Below, one piece after another: positions 21,731-32,068 of a DNA stretch of 64,000 nt (within the stretch, counting starts at the first letter, position 1; the number at the start of each line of letters is the position of its first letter). The notes beneath the pieces are model-generated. The model did no database searches, was not told the origin of the DNA, and saw only the letters and a list, made by a program, of their open reading frames with translations. The translations under genes and the position numbers were made by a program. The stretch comes from Ceratopteris richardii (taxonomy: Eukaryota; Streptophyta; Polypodiopsida; Polypodiales; Pteridaceae): NCBI GenBank assembly GCA_020310875.1, contig CM035444.1, positions 20,807,699 through 20,871,698 of the forward strand. Reading direction: 5' to 3'.

Positions 21731-23280
21731 GCATTTACGTTCTGGAGTTCTACATTAGTCTGCTTTGCTAAATTCGCCATCTCTTGGCCTCTCTGCACGA
21801 CTTCATCAAGCTGTACTCGCGTTTCTTCCAATAAATTCCCAAGTGCCATGCGAGCATCTTCTTTATCCTGTACTAACTGTTTTAACTGTATAATCTCTAC
21901 ATCACAAGCACTTAATAAATCATCTTTGGCATTTAACTCAGCCAACGCAGCATCTAGTTGTGCAATCAAAGAGTCCTGTCCGGCAATTCTAGCTTGAAGC
22001 TGTTGAATCTGTAAATGCAAAGCATGGTTTTCAGCTTTCACTGCATCTACTTCCTCTTGCAATGGAGCAATATCTGCTTCTAAGACATCGACTTTGTGTT
22101 GTAAGTCTTGACGGATACTATCGATTGCCATCTTCAATTGTATTGGGAGTTGCTGCGAAATTGAATCAACATACGACCCATTGATTCTAACTCAATAAAT
22201 ATGGGGACCGGAAGAGGAAGAGGAGGAAGTGGCTGGGATGAAGAGGCTGAGACTAAATGAGGGGAGATGGTGGAGAATAGGTGGGAGAAGAAGGTGAGGT
22301 ATCTGGTTCTTCAGGAACAATCGGTTGAGCAGGTACAATGGGCTTGACCGGAGGCATTGGTGGAGGAGTGGGTATAAGAGTGTTGGGCACCAACATTATT
22401 CCGGTAGTCTGCTGCGTAGTCGCTTCAGGTCTGGTAATGACAGAATCCACCAAAGCGATCACTTCATCGAGAATTTCCGCAACAATAACTTGCACATCGT
22501 CTTGGGACTGCTGTTGAGAATTTCCTCGAGAAGAGCTTTCTTCAGTATCAGTGGTGGAAACACTTTGGTCCTGTTGCTGGATTGGGGAAGACTGAGGGGA
22601 CGGATCAAGGTGGATCGAAGTTGCGGTGTCGTGGAAGACCTCTTCCTCATGTCCGGCGGTGGAGCCTTGTACTTGACTCTTAGAGGGGCTTATTCGTCTG
22701 CGTTTCGGTGGAGAAGTTGGAAGAGATCTTCATCATCATCGTCTGTGTCTTCGAGCACTTGGGCAGATTCTTCATGGAACAAGATTGGAGCTTTTGACGG
22801 GGGTTGCGCGGCTTGAATGGCTGGGAAAAGAAAGGTAAGGATATGTGGTAGATGCGAATGCGGAAGATCTCCCTTGTTAACGTGCTTAATAACCGTAACG
22901 CATTCACGATGAATGCGTCAGAAATAGAACGAGGCAAATTTAACAGGCTCACGAGAAGCCATGTCAATCATCGAATAAAATGGGTGTGAAATCCCGTAAG
23001 TACGTTTCTATAAATTAAGGATAGCAACTAGAAATTGTAAGGTGGTACGTTCAGGGTCAGGGCGACACAAAATGGCGTACTCATTCAATGAGTGCTGTGG
23101 GAATAATTCGACCATGGTGGCTACCGAAAGGAGAGGACCATTCTCCAATCCTTCCATGGGCAGACGAAATGCTTCAGCGAATGGCGCTAATGTGATTACT
23201 ACGCGAGATGGTAAACATGTAATCAGCCAAACCCCAATGAAACAATGGAAGATGGCTTCCCTCCACTAGGCCCATAAGCA
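21685..23280 (-). pseudogene. Minus-strand remnant of an unrecognised coiled-coil/proline-rich protein
   Basis: Read from 23280 leftward, frames with several stops give: an uncharged segment (PSRVVITLAPFAEAFRLP, SLNEYAILCRPDPERTTLQF); an acidic linker with a DTDDDDED run; a Ser/Gln-rich part; a proline-rich part (22253-22495: TPPPMPPVKPIVPAQP, TSPSSPTYSPPSP); and a 150-aa coiled coil (21685-22137) with regular Leu/Val heptads and alternating Glu/Lys. The order is consistent with one large protein. I do not recognise the family. One possibility is the extra ORF of element D-like gypsy elements, lying here in inverted orientation to 19323-19497. Confidence 0.5.
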
Positions 23281-24356
23281 ATGATATATGCTCATTGTTA
23301 CGGACTTTTCTCTGTATTTGTACAAATATTAAAATGAAATTTTGCAAACTTAAATTAGATCTGAGAGCTATCTAAAAAGCTTTGAATCATACCAAATGGA
23401 TGTTCTAGCTAGGAGGACGATCCACTACAAGACAGACTATCTGTTTGCAACACTCTATGCCTATTTGCAGAGATATAGCTTCACAAACTTGGCAATTTCT
23501 CACAACTCACTTTGTAAAAGAACTTGAAACTTTGGCACACTTTGGGGAAATATATGAAGGACCAAATGAAGCTAGAAATCAATCAAAATGAGTAGGGTGA
23601 GAGAGAAAACAATCCTCTACAATTTGGTACAATATATTTGTGAAGCTTGACTATACCTCTAGATAGAGAGGAGCAAAGTCATGAGAAAATGAGATAAGCA
23701 AGCAAGGGGGTTGCTTGTTGGAGTTTACTACTTCACTAAAATAAGTGGGAAACTCATAGAATGCATAAAACTCAAGAAAAAAAAGGCATAATAGTGCTTA
23801 TATAGAGCTTCTACATTTTGTACAATCTAGTTAACCACCCAATAACGAGTGTAGGTGCACTTTTTGGTGGGTGATTGATGATATTTGAATTCAATTGAGT
23901 TTGGTGGAGCTTCTAACTTGATTCCATGACTTTGTGTCCTCCTTTTTTATTGGTCCACTTTCAAAACTCGTGGATGAGTCCTTTTGCATGATTGAGACTT
24001 GATTTTCAACATGTGTCCTTGTGGTAGCTTTGATATGAACCATTTCCCTATACATGGATGTTTTTTATTATAGGGATGGCTAGATGTTTTATCCCCATGT
24101 AATCACATATACACAATATAGTCATGTGTAGTGGTACTTTGTACTTAGAGATTTATTTATAGCTCTCACTTGACTCATTCTTATATTATTGATCATTGTT
24201 CTATAGAGAGTTTTTAAAACCATCACCTTTCTTTGTGTGCCAATCTCCTTCTTTGATCTTGTGTGTACTTCTATTTGTGCTTCCTCACTCACTCTTGTGC
24301 CCAACATTTCAACCCCATGGTTTTGTGCAAAAATGGCATGAGAACAAAGTGTGTAG
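23281..24356. other. AT-rich stretch with no recognisable gene
   Basis: No long ORF and no repeat partner in the window. A TATA-like gcttatatagagc near 23800 could be part of a decayed LTR, but nothing else supports that. Confidence 0.4.
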
Positions 24357-24809
24357 GGTAGAAAGGCATTGTATGGATTGAAGCAAGCAATACAAGCTTA
24401 GTATGAAAAGATACATGCCTACTTGCTAGGACATGGATTTGAGAACAATCCAACTGAGAACGCCTTATACGTTAAACATGTAACTAATGTAGTTTTGATC
24501 ATTGTTGTATATGTTGATGATATGCAAAGATTTGGGCTTACTTCCTTTTGTGGATTGATTTCACTCCATATACCTTGGAACTTCCTTATACATGAATGCC
24601 ATTTCTTTTTCACTGGATCACTCCTAGGGGAGATTTGCTGGTATATTTTGGTAGTGATGGTTATGATCACACTTAGGACTCCCATAACACTTTTTTCCCT
24701 CTTTATGAGGTTTTCCCCGTGACTTCTATAGATGTCTATAGCCCTAACATGCCATATTACCTTTGTACATTCACTTGATAATACAATCAGTGTTATGTTG
24801 TACTCCAAG

Positions 24810-24967
24810 TGTCATAAAGTGATTGAACCACACCCTTGACAGATAGGAGATGGTTGAACTACACCCTAAGAGAGAGGATTAGGAAGTAATCCTCAACCAT
24901 GGCTTTTGGGGCAAGTGGTTAGCCCATCACATTCCTAACCAAGAGGTTGTGAGTTCAATTCCTTACA
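24810..24967 (+). repeat. 5' LTR of the TRIM
   Basis: Starts TGTCATAAAG and ends TTCCTTACA. It is identical to 25511-25668 except for one base. Confidence 0.95.
24907..24967 (+). promoter_or_regulatory. tRNA-like Pol III module in the TRIM 5' LTR
   Basis: An A-box-like ggggcaagtggttagccc forms a D-arm with a GGGC/GCCC stem. A B-box-like gagttcaattcc (24951-24962) forms a T-arm whose GTGAG/CTTAC stem can pair with one G-T. Spacing between the boxes is close to that of a tRNA. The acceptor stem is not evident, so this is a tRNA-derived promoter module, not a tRNA gene. The same module recurs at 25608-25668. Confidence 0.65.
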
Positions 24968-24981
24968 TTGGTATCAGAGCC
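24968..24981 (+). other. Primer binding site of the TRIM
   Basis: TTGGTATCAGAGCC directly follows the 5' LTR. It is a full match to the standard plant initiator-Met tRNA primer site. Confidence 0.9.
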
Positions 24982-25260
24982 TAGGAAGTAGGCTTGGGCA
25001 AAGTGGAATGTTCCAATGGCCTCTAAAAAAGGCGCTTGGGCATCCTCCATGTGAAACGGTAGGAATTGTGGAAGGCGCGCGTCAGTTTCAAGGATGAACC
25101 TAACAACGATTGGGGTGTATCTCTCAATCCGTAGGTCCGACTGAGGCGTGTAATATACCATTGGAAAGCTCTCAGAATGAACTTTCCAATGAGCTAGCTT
25201 GCAAGTGTGAAATCCTTGGGTGGCACTTGATTGAGTATTCAAGATACCAAGCATGGGTGA

Positions 25261-25390
25261 GAACAAGGTTCAAGACTGAGGTTGAGAACAAGGGCTCGAG
25301 ACACCAAGGTTGCGAACAAGAAGGTTCAAGACACCAAGGTTGAGAGCAAGGGTTCAAGAGACCAAGGTTGCCAACAAGGTTCAAGAAACT
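25261..25390 (+). repeat. Short tandem repeats in the TRIM interior
   Basis: Four to five imperfect units of about 27-30 bp built on aaggttcaagacaccaagg followed by ttgagaac. The array makes up a quarter of the TRIM interior and contains many GTTCAAG/GGTTCAAGA motifs that resemble B-box cores. Confidence 0.8.
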
Positions 25391-25510
25391 GTGCGAGGTT
25401 GAGGGACATCAATTCAAGGGCACCTAGGGAGTTCAAGGGGCTGAGCACCGAGGCCAGAGGGATACAAAGAGCATATCATTGAGGACAATGATTGACCAAG
25501 GGGGGAAGAA

Positions 25511-25668
25511 TGTAATAAAGTGATTGAACCACACCCTTGACAGATAGGAGATGGTTGAACTACACCCTAAGAGAGAGGATTAGGAAGTAATCCTCAACCA
25601 TGGCTTTTGGGGCAAGTGGTTAGCCCATCACATTCCTAACCAAGAGGTTGTGAGTTCAATTCCTTACA
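25511..25668 (+). repeat. 3' LTR of the TRIM
   Basis: Starts TGTAATAAAG directly after the polypurine tract and ends TTCCTTACA before the target duplication ccaag. Confidence 0.95.
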
Positions 25669-25727
25669 CCAAGCTTCCTCTTATTCATCGTGTTGTTAAT
25701 GTGCTTCTATAGTTCTTGAACTCCAAT

Positions 25728-26406
25728 TGTATTCTCCCTCAATTTTGGATAGAAATACCATTTCATTGTGCATATCATGCATATATGTCTATGAAGACTG
25801 ACATCTCTTCATACTCACTTTTTGATTCATTAAGAGTATCAAATAAGCACACATATCTCAAATTTGACAATGTGACACTAGCCTTTGTCAATACATTGCT
25901 ACTTCAATTGCTTTAGTGTGTGATGGAGCATTATGCCCTAGTGCACTCAATGATCCTTGTTTGCCTAGCATGTGGTGAGACTACAAATTCATAAAGTCCA
26001 ACAGTGGTCGTGCTTGTGATTTAATGTGTGAATGCTCACAAACAAGTATAAGACAAAGGTTCCAATCATACAAGTATGCACAAATAATCCTTTTTGGAGC
26101 TAGACAATGAGTGCACAAGTGTCTTGAGAAGAGATATTACCAGCTATTTTGCCTTAATAGCATCCATTGTAAGCATACTACACACTTAAAATTCTTGGGT
26201 GCGAAAAGAATGATTTGAATTGAAACAATAGTAACAATATGTATACACTTAAAGCAATCTCTCATGCACACTTAATAATCCCAATTTAGAAATAAGTTCC
26301 AAAGAATATCTCTTGCCATATTACTTCTCTAAAGTCTAGAATTCAAATCTCCCCACTTCACTTCAATTATTCTCATGGACCCCTTGGTATTTATTAATGT
26401 ATTTTT
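25728..26406. other. Non-coding stretch between A3 and the LARD
   Basis: No ORF of note, no repeat partner and no RNA signal recognised. Confidence 0.4.
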
Positions 26407-26621
26407 TGAGATCGCGAGTCTTCCCTTTTGCGTTAGCTACTCTCTATCATCGTCACACACAGAGGGATGATTGTGTTCTCCTCCCAGCCACGCCCGAGCC
26501 ACACTCTATTATGAAGAGAAGTAGTAGTCTATAATCCCAAAAAGACTCCTCTTTTATGAGATCTCCTCTTAGCTCTTCTACCAAGTGGTATAAATACCCG
26601 TGTGATGAATATCATATGACA
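26407..26621 (-). repeat. 3' LTR of the LARD (minus strand)
   Basis: On the minus strand it starts TGTCATATGATATTC and ends GCGATCTCA. It matches 31854-32068 almost perfectly. The plus-strand ggtataaatacc is near-palindromic and includes a TATA-like core on either strand. Confidence 0.9.
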
Positions 26622-26635
26622 TTTCCTTCCCCTTG
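26622..26635 (-). other. Polypurine tract of the LARD
   Basis: The minus strand reads caaggggaaggaaa directly before the LTR start TGTCATATG. Confidence 0.75.
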
Positions 26636-29600
26636 TAAACATTTTCATCCTCGAAAATGTAGATGAAATGTCCGTAATGATAGAAGTAAATGCTCGGACT
26701 CCCCTGAACCCCATGTACTCTATGTACATGGTCATCTCTGTGTGTTGTTTCCCCATATCCTTCCCCTTAAGAAGTCTCATATGAGATCATCTCAAAGGTG
26801 GGAAACCGTCAGGGTGGTGCCTACTATCTCCCATGTACACTCAATCTCCAAACTATCACTCCCATGACATACAACATCATCCAAATGACCTAAGTCCATA
26901 TGATGTATACTCTATGGAATAATAGCATAAGAAGCAAGTGTAAAGTGCCAAGCTTATAGGCTTGACCATAAGATGATGGAGATAATAAACCTTATAATCC
27001 TATGAAATATAGAACAAAGTTCCATAACAAGTGACTCCAAACCCATCTGAGACTAAATGATAGATTGCCCTCATAACACTCCATGTCTCCCTAACCTTGA
27101 GTGTAATCACAAGTAATAGTTTAACTTAACTATCTTGTGAACTATGCAAATCCATCATCTAGCTCATGGTAGTAAAATGCAATCTCTACATTTCACCAAC
27201 CAAAAAGTCTGTGGTTTGTCATCCTTTACCATTGGACTAAGTTCTATTGGAAGAGCATATGAATGCAGAAAGCATTCCCTTTGAGATTCAGATAATCCCT
27301 AAGTACCCATCCTCCTAACTGATGTTTACTCATCATACTCATGATGTAACACCAACTAAGAGTTTGGTACCATAATAGGTTAGATGTCTCCCTATCTCCT
27401 ATAAACCCTAAAGAGAAGAGTCATAAGTCTACTCCCAGTCTAACTAATGTCAATAACTAGATCATCTCATCTAGTCAAAGACCATCAGTGGAGTAACATA
27501 ATTGCTCCTCTCTAGAGTCTCCATGTGAAACTCAATCTAACCATCATGATTAATTGATCTCCCTCTTGTCTTTGATACAAGAGTGCCACTTCTATCTAGA
27601 CAACCAAAATGAGAAAGTAAAACTCTCTCTCTGTATAATCTCCTCTAAGGAAAAGAGCTCTAGTAGTGGAATCTATTCCACTTTCCCTTTCCCTTTGGAA
27701 GAAACTCCTTATGAATTTATTTGCTCTACTCCTCCATAGCTGAGAATACATATATAAGTTCTCCATACTTTTTCCTCCCCAAAATAATGGAGAATCATAC
27801 TCCCATGTGAAGGAAAATTACATTGAAAAGTAGAGGAAATGAATTCCTTCTGAAATGTAGACTAAGAGATGTGTCCTAAACACCTCTTCTCTCTAAAGGG
27901 AAACATACTCTATTCTTCTCCTATGAATAAATCATGTTTTCCTTTCCTTCTTTCTCTCTCAAAGAGTAGGAGCTAAAGTGAGACCACTAAACTAAAGTGA
28001 GATCTCTCCTCGATCTCTGAGCTAATTCCCACTTTCTCCTTTCCTTGAAAGAGAAACTCATGAATTTATTTAGTCCTCTCTTCCATAACTAATGCATAAT
28101 CCCTCATTACACATATTCCTATGAAGATGGAAAACAAATCTCCCCTAACTAATGAAGGTGTATGTAGTGAAGCGTGGAGAAAATAAATTCCTAATAGGGG
28201 TCAAATCCCTCTTCTAAAATGTCAGCAATGATATGACATGATACTGTAAACACATGTGTATCCATACTAAAGAGCTATCTATGCTAACCATACTCTATGC
28301 ATGGATCTATACGATCCATTCAAACTAATGGAATTATCCTTCCTGATACCCACAAGATGAGTATGTGATATCCATGGTGATAGAATCACGTATCACATTC
28401 TCTACTGGAAGAATAAATCTTCCCTAAACTAAGAAGGATAATTCCCAATACTAAGGAGATGTCTACGAAGAGCTCTCCTCTGATCTAGTGAGACATGATG
28501 CAATGAATGATGAGTTCTTTTCTTCCTGGCCATAGAAGAAGAGTCCTAAAAGGGAAGTCGTTTCCACCGTCCCATACCAGTGGAACTTTCTTCAAATTCA
28601 CGGTGTCATACCTACACTAAACCGAATATATATTCCATATATATGTAATGGAATATATAGGTGGACTCTAATGAATCCCATATCCTAAAATCATGTAGGA
28701 GGACTCAAGTGAGTCCCATATCCTCGAACTAGTTAGTTTGATTATAGTCAGTAATGTGACAATGGATATCCCCTTCTATTCCAAACCAACTTGTTCCTAG
28801 GTACAAAGACTAAGTCTAGGTACCTGTTTGTAGATCCCAAGATACATATGTATGTATTGGGTACCCCAACTATTCTTGACTATGGGATCTATGCTCTATA
28901 CCATAGAGCTAGTGCCAGACCTGTGGCCTTCCTAACCATCACTTGAATCACATAAGCACCCATCGATGCTGTCTCATGAAACCCATCTCTGTGATCCCAT
29001 CTAATTGGTTTTCTTAGTAGTGTAGCAGAAATGCTTCACTACTTGCTCAAGTGATGTACATCAGTGAAACTAGTCACTCTTTGGGTATGCATCATGATAC
29101 CCCATTGTCTCCTAATTCTACTGTGAGACTCTTGTGAAGATAAGTAATTTTTCACTACTTTGGAGATTATCCTAAATGTATCTCCCGTGCCTGTATGAAA
29201 CTTCCTAAAACCTATAGGATTGCTTGTGCACAATACTAATGATGAAGGTGTAGCTCCTTCCCTTAGCAATCCTATGGTCTAAATCCATAAGGATTATGTG
29301 TAGGGATCGTGTTATTACTGAAGTTGCCTTATGTATACTACTATGATGGTCCTAAGTCCATCAAATACATGCTTACAAGCATGCCTAGGTCTTATTGATG
29401 TTTGCAGAAAGGCATGTTACGATGCCATAACATTCTTACCTAAAGGTAAGTACGTATATAACTCCATACGGTGGGAAAAATTTCGACAGCATTTCCCCAG
29501 GAGATGGAATCCCAAACAAATTTTACCATAAGCTCTGTGGCACAAAGGCCACCCAATGACATAGGGCTTGACAGGCCCATGGCATGCACGCCATAAACTC

Positions 29601-30519
29601 ATATATGGACTCCATAACCTGCAAAACATAAAAACAGATGCTCTAAGAACCATTCTCTGTGTTGCATAGCCATTCTGCAATCCTCTTTCCTGCAAACAAT
29701 CAAAAAGTATACTTCTTGCCTGTCGATCCATACTTTAAGAAATTAAACAATGATCAACATTTGATGTATGCAATCCAATCTATGCATGTACATACAAAAC
29801 ATGACGTAACATAAAGTAAAATGCCTGAAGTGTAAAACATACGTCCCTGAGTAGTTTGGTTTTGGAATTGCATGCATCCAATCGTTCTCGACAAGCTTTG
29901 AGACCTCTGCACCTTACTCCTCAGGTCCTAACATAAGCTTTGAAGTGTCCGAAAACATCGGATCACTTCCCAAAACATAAAGCATGGTCAAATGATTACT
30001 AAAATAATGTAAAATTATTAAAAACAAATGCCTTAGTAATCCTTCTTTAGACCTTCAAAACCCACTTTAGGACCTGCAAATGTTCAGAAACTGAAATATA
30101 TAGCATGCAAAGAGCTCAAAGTGAAATTACTCAAATCGCCTTCCCGGTTTGAAAGATATGGCTCCCGGAAGGTAGTTGCCCAAAACTGTTCAGACTTTGT
30201 AGAGCTATACAGACCTGCAAAAATACATATTTTCCAAAATTTCTTTTCATAAACTGAAAGTAGACCTTTTGCTCTTCGAAACGAGCCATAGCACGTCCAA
30301 TTTTGAGTTTTCTAGCCTAAGATATGGCCATTCCAAGAGGGACATGCTAAACTAATGGACTGTTGGAGGGGCTGGAAAAAGTGTGAAAATGTGATTTTTG
30401 TGGTGCCCAAAATCATTCTTCCATCAAGCAAATGCTAAAATTCTCTCTATAATCTCAGAGAGAAATATATGAAGATGTTTGGGCCTACTATCACCTTCCC
30501 GAATCCTCCCTTCGCGCAT

Positions 30520-31330
30520 GCTAATTCGCTCCCCAAAAGAGGCCTAAATCAAGATTTTTGCTTTTATGCAAAAACTTAAATGAGAGCTTTTAGCAAGCTC
30601 CTAATCCACTCCTAATGTGGATTTTTCTTGGATTCTCTCTTCTCCAAGGTGATTCATACACCATACGTCATGTGTGTATGCACTAATCCCTAGGAAGCCT
30701 CTTAAATGGTCTTTTTTCCTACTCCCAAAAGTGGAGTTTGGCAAAAATTAAGATCTAAATTTTTTCCAAAAAGTGCGGGAAGGGGGTCTTTGAGGAAGTA
30801 AAATTCCTCCTTAACTTATCATTTTGATGAATCTAATGATTCGCCTAAGAAGTCCATACACCATACTCTCAGTATATATACTTTTTCCCATCCATCCGTA
30901 GCTATTGCACCTCTATTTCCCTCTTCCAAAATGGGAATTTCTTAGATTTAGGTGCTGAAAATTTTTATCAAACTATGATGGAAGGGGGTTTTGTGGAGCT
31001 TCAAACTCCCATCAAACTGAGGTATCTTTTGGATTTCTTGATCTTACATGAAAGTCAATACACTAGGCTATGTGTATACATGATTTTTCCTATCAAATTA
31101 AGAAAAATCCCGCTTCATTTCCCTTCCCCGAAATGGCTATTTATCAAAAATAGCCCCTAAAATATATGTGAAAAATCATGAAAAATGGCTACTTTAGAGG
31201 TATCTAAAGCTTACCCTTTCTTGTATTTTGAGGGAATCCTTGACTCTAGGTGAGAGTACATATCTCATACTCTCCATACATATGATTTCCCTCCAAAAAC
31301 TTGGCCCTCGAAGCCTTCATAGCTTCTCGC
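30520..31330 (-). repeat. Four degenerate units of about 200 bp in the LARD interior
   Basis: Landmark blocks resembling tccatacaccatac recur at 30652, 30853, 31051 and 31249 (spacings 201, 198, 198). The intervening blocks (cctcttccaaaatgggaatt and variants) recur in the same phase near 30720, 30930 and 31120. The units are strongly diverged, so the array is old compared with the LTRs. Confidence 0.65.
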
Positions 31331-31743
31331 AAATACAGACCCTTTCAAAATTGAAATAATAATACCTGTGATTAACATGAAGCTGCATGCTCTTTCAATT
31401 CGGAACCAAGACATCAAACAAGTCATGGAAAGGATGCTCTTCGTTCATGGACTCTTCATATGCGGCTGGTGATCCCATCTACATCTCCTGTGTCTATTCT
31501 CGGTCCTCATTTGAAATTACTCTTTAACTCCTGTTCTTTCAACTATATGTGGCTCCCAAAATCAAAAGGCAAGGAAGAGAAGAAGCCTCTTTGATGATAG
31601 GGTTGCATCTTTCTTTAGTTGTCCATGGCAACATCTCAATCTTTTACTCAAATTACAACCATAAGGTTGTTATCCTTCCTCTTCCAAGTATGCGCTGTGG
31701 GCGACAAACTGCTATAACTAAATACATGCATTATATGGACATC

Positions 31744-31810
31744 GAATGAAGTTGGCGCCTTGGTTAGGATGGATGCCCGCCATAGCCATGGTACGATTCA
31801 AATCCCTTGT
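31744..31810 (+). promoter_or_regulatory. tRNA-like module beside the LARD primer site
   Basis: The plus strand reads gcgccttggttaggatgg (A-box-like, 31755-31772) and cgattcaaatccc (B-box-like, 31794-31806). It lies about 30 bp inside the element from the primer site and is antisense to the element. No complete cloverleaf is evident. Confidence 0.4.
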
Positions 31811-31838
31811 GGCGTAAGTTGTGCGGCTTCGTCCTGAA

Positions 31839-31851
31839 GCTTTGATACCAA
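31839..31851 (-). other. Primer binding site of the LARD
   Basis: The minus strand reads TTGGTATCAAAGC two bases after the LTR end. It has one mismatch to the initiator-Met primer site. Confidence 0.8.
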
Positions 31852-31853
31852 TA

Positions 31854-32068
31854 TGAGATCGCGAGTCTTCCCTTTTGCGTTAGCTACTCTCTGTCATCGT
31901 CACACACAGAGGGATGATTGTGTTCTCCTCCCAGCCACGCCCGAGCCACACTCTATTATGAAGAGAAGTAGTAGTCTATAATCCCAAAAAGACTCCTCTT
32001 TTATGAGACCTCCTCTTAGCTCTTCTACCAAGTGGTATAAATACCCGTGTGATGAATATCATATGAAA
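31854..32068 (-). repeat. 5' LTR of the LARD (minus strand)
   Basis: The 215-bp partner of 26407-26621. The terminal gaca is changed to gaaa at the outer end. Confidence 0.9.

Larger units (their letters stand above)
24810..25668 (+). mobile_element. TRIM element with tRNA-like LTRs
   Basis: An 859-bp terminal-repeat retrotransposon in miniature. It has a 158-bp 5' LTR (24810-24967), primer site TTGGTATCAGAGCC, a 543-bp non-coding interior, a polypurine tract (aaggggggaagaa, 25498-25510), and a 158-bp 3' LTR (25511-25668). The LTRs differ at one base (tgtCataa versus tgtAataa). A perfect 5-bp target duplication, ccaag, lies at 24805-24809 and 25669-25673. The host site is the 3' LTR of copia copy A3. 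Each LTR holds a tRNA-like A box/B box module. The element has no protein coding and would need enzymes in trans. LTR identity implies recent insertion. Confidence 0.95.
24357..25727 (+). mobile_element. Family A copia copy 3 (A3), deleted, split by a TRIM
   Basis: An RT fragment at 24357-24523 (KALYGLKQA, YEKIHAYLLGHGFENNPTE, VYVDDM) is close to 3690-3841 of element A. It is joined by a deletion to the last bases before a family A 3' LTR. The LTR starts at 24636 (TGCTGGTATATTTTGGTAGTG), is interrupted at 24810 by the TRIM, and resumes at 25669 to about 25727 (ending aactccaatt). The 5' half of the element and most of RNase H are absent. Confidence 0.8.
26407..32068 (-). mobile_element. LARD-like non-coding LTR retrotransposon
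   Basis: A minus-strand element with two 215-bp LTRs differing at about three positions, a primer site beside the right LTR (31839-31851) and a polypurine tract beside the left LTR (26622-26635). The flanks ttttt/tattt are compatible with a degenerate 5-bp target duplication. The 5.2-kb interior has no ORF over about 105 codons on either strand and no gag or pol motif, so it is non-autonomous. A diverged copy of more than 2 kb of the interior lies at 50390-52505, and a 3'-end fragment at 21266-21470. Confidence 0.85.

Noticed and set aside
24907..24967. A functional tRNA gene
   Set aside because: D- and T-arms are visible, but no 7-bp acceptor stem or proper anticodon loop could be drawn. 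The module lies inside an LTR.
26407..32068. Protein genes in the LARD interior (ORFs of 60-104 codons on both strands)
   Set aside because: Short, scattered on both strands, no retroelement motifs, and not preserved in the copy at 50390-52505.
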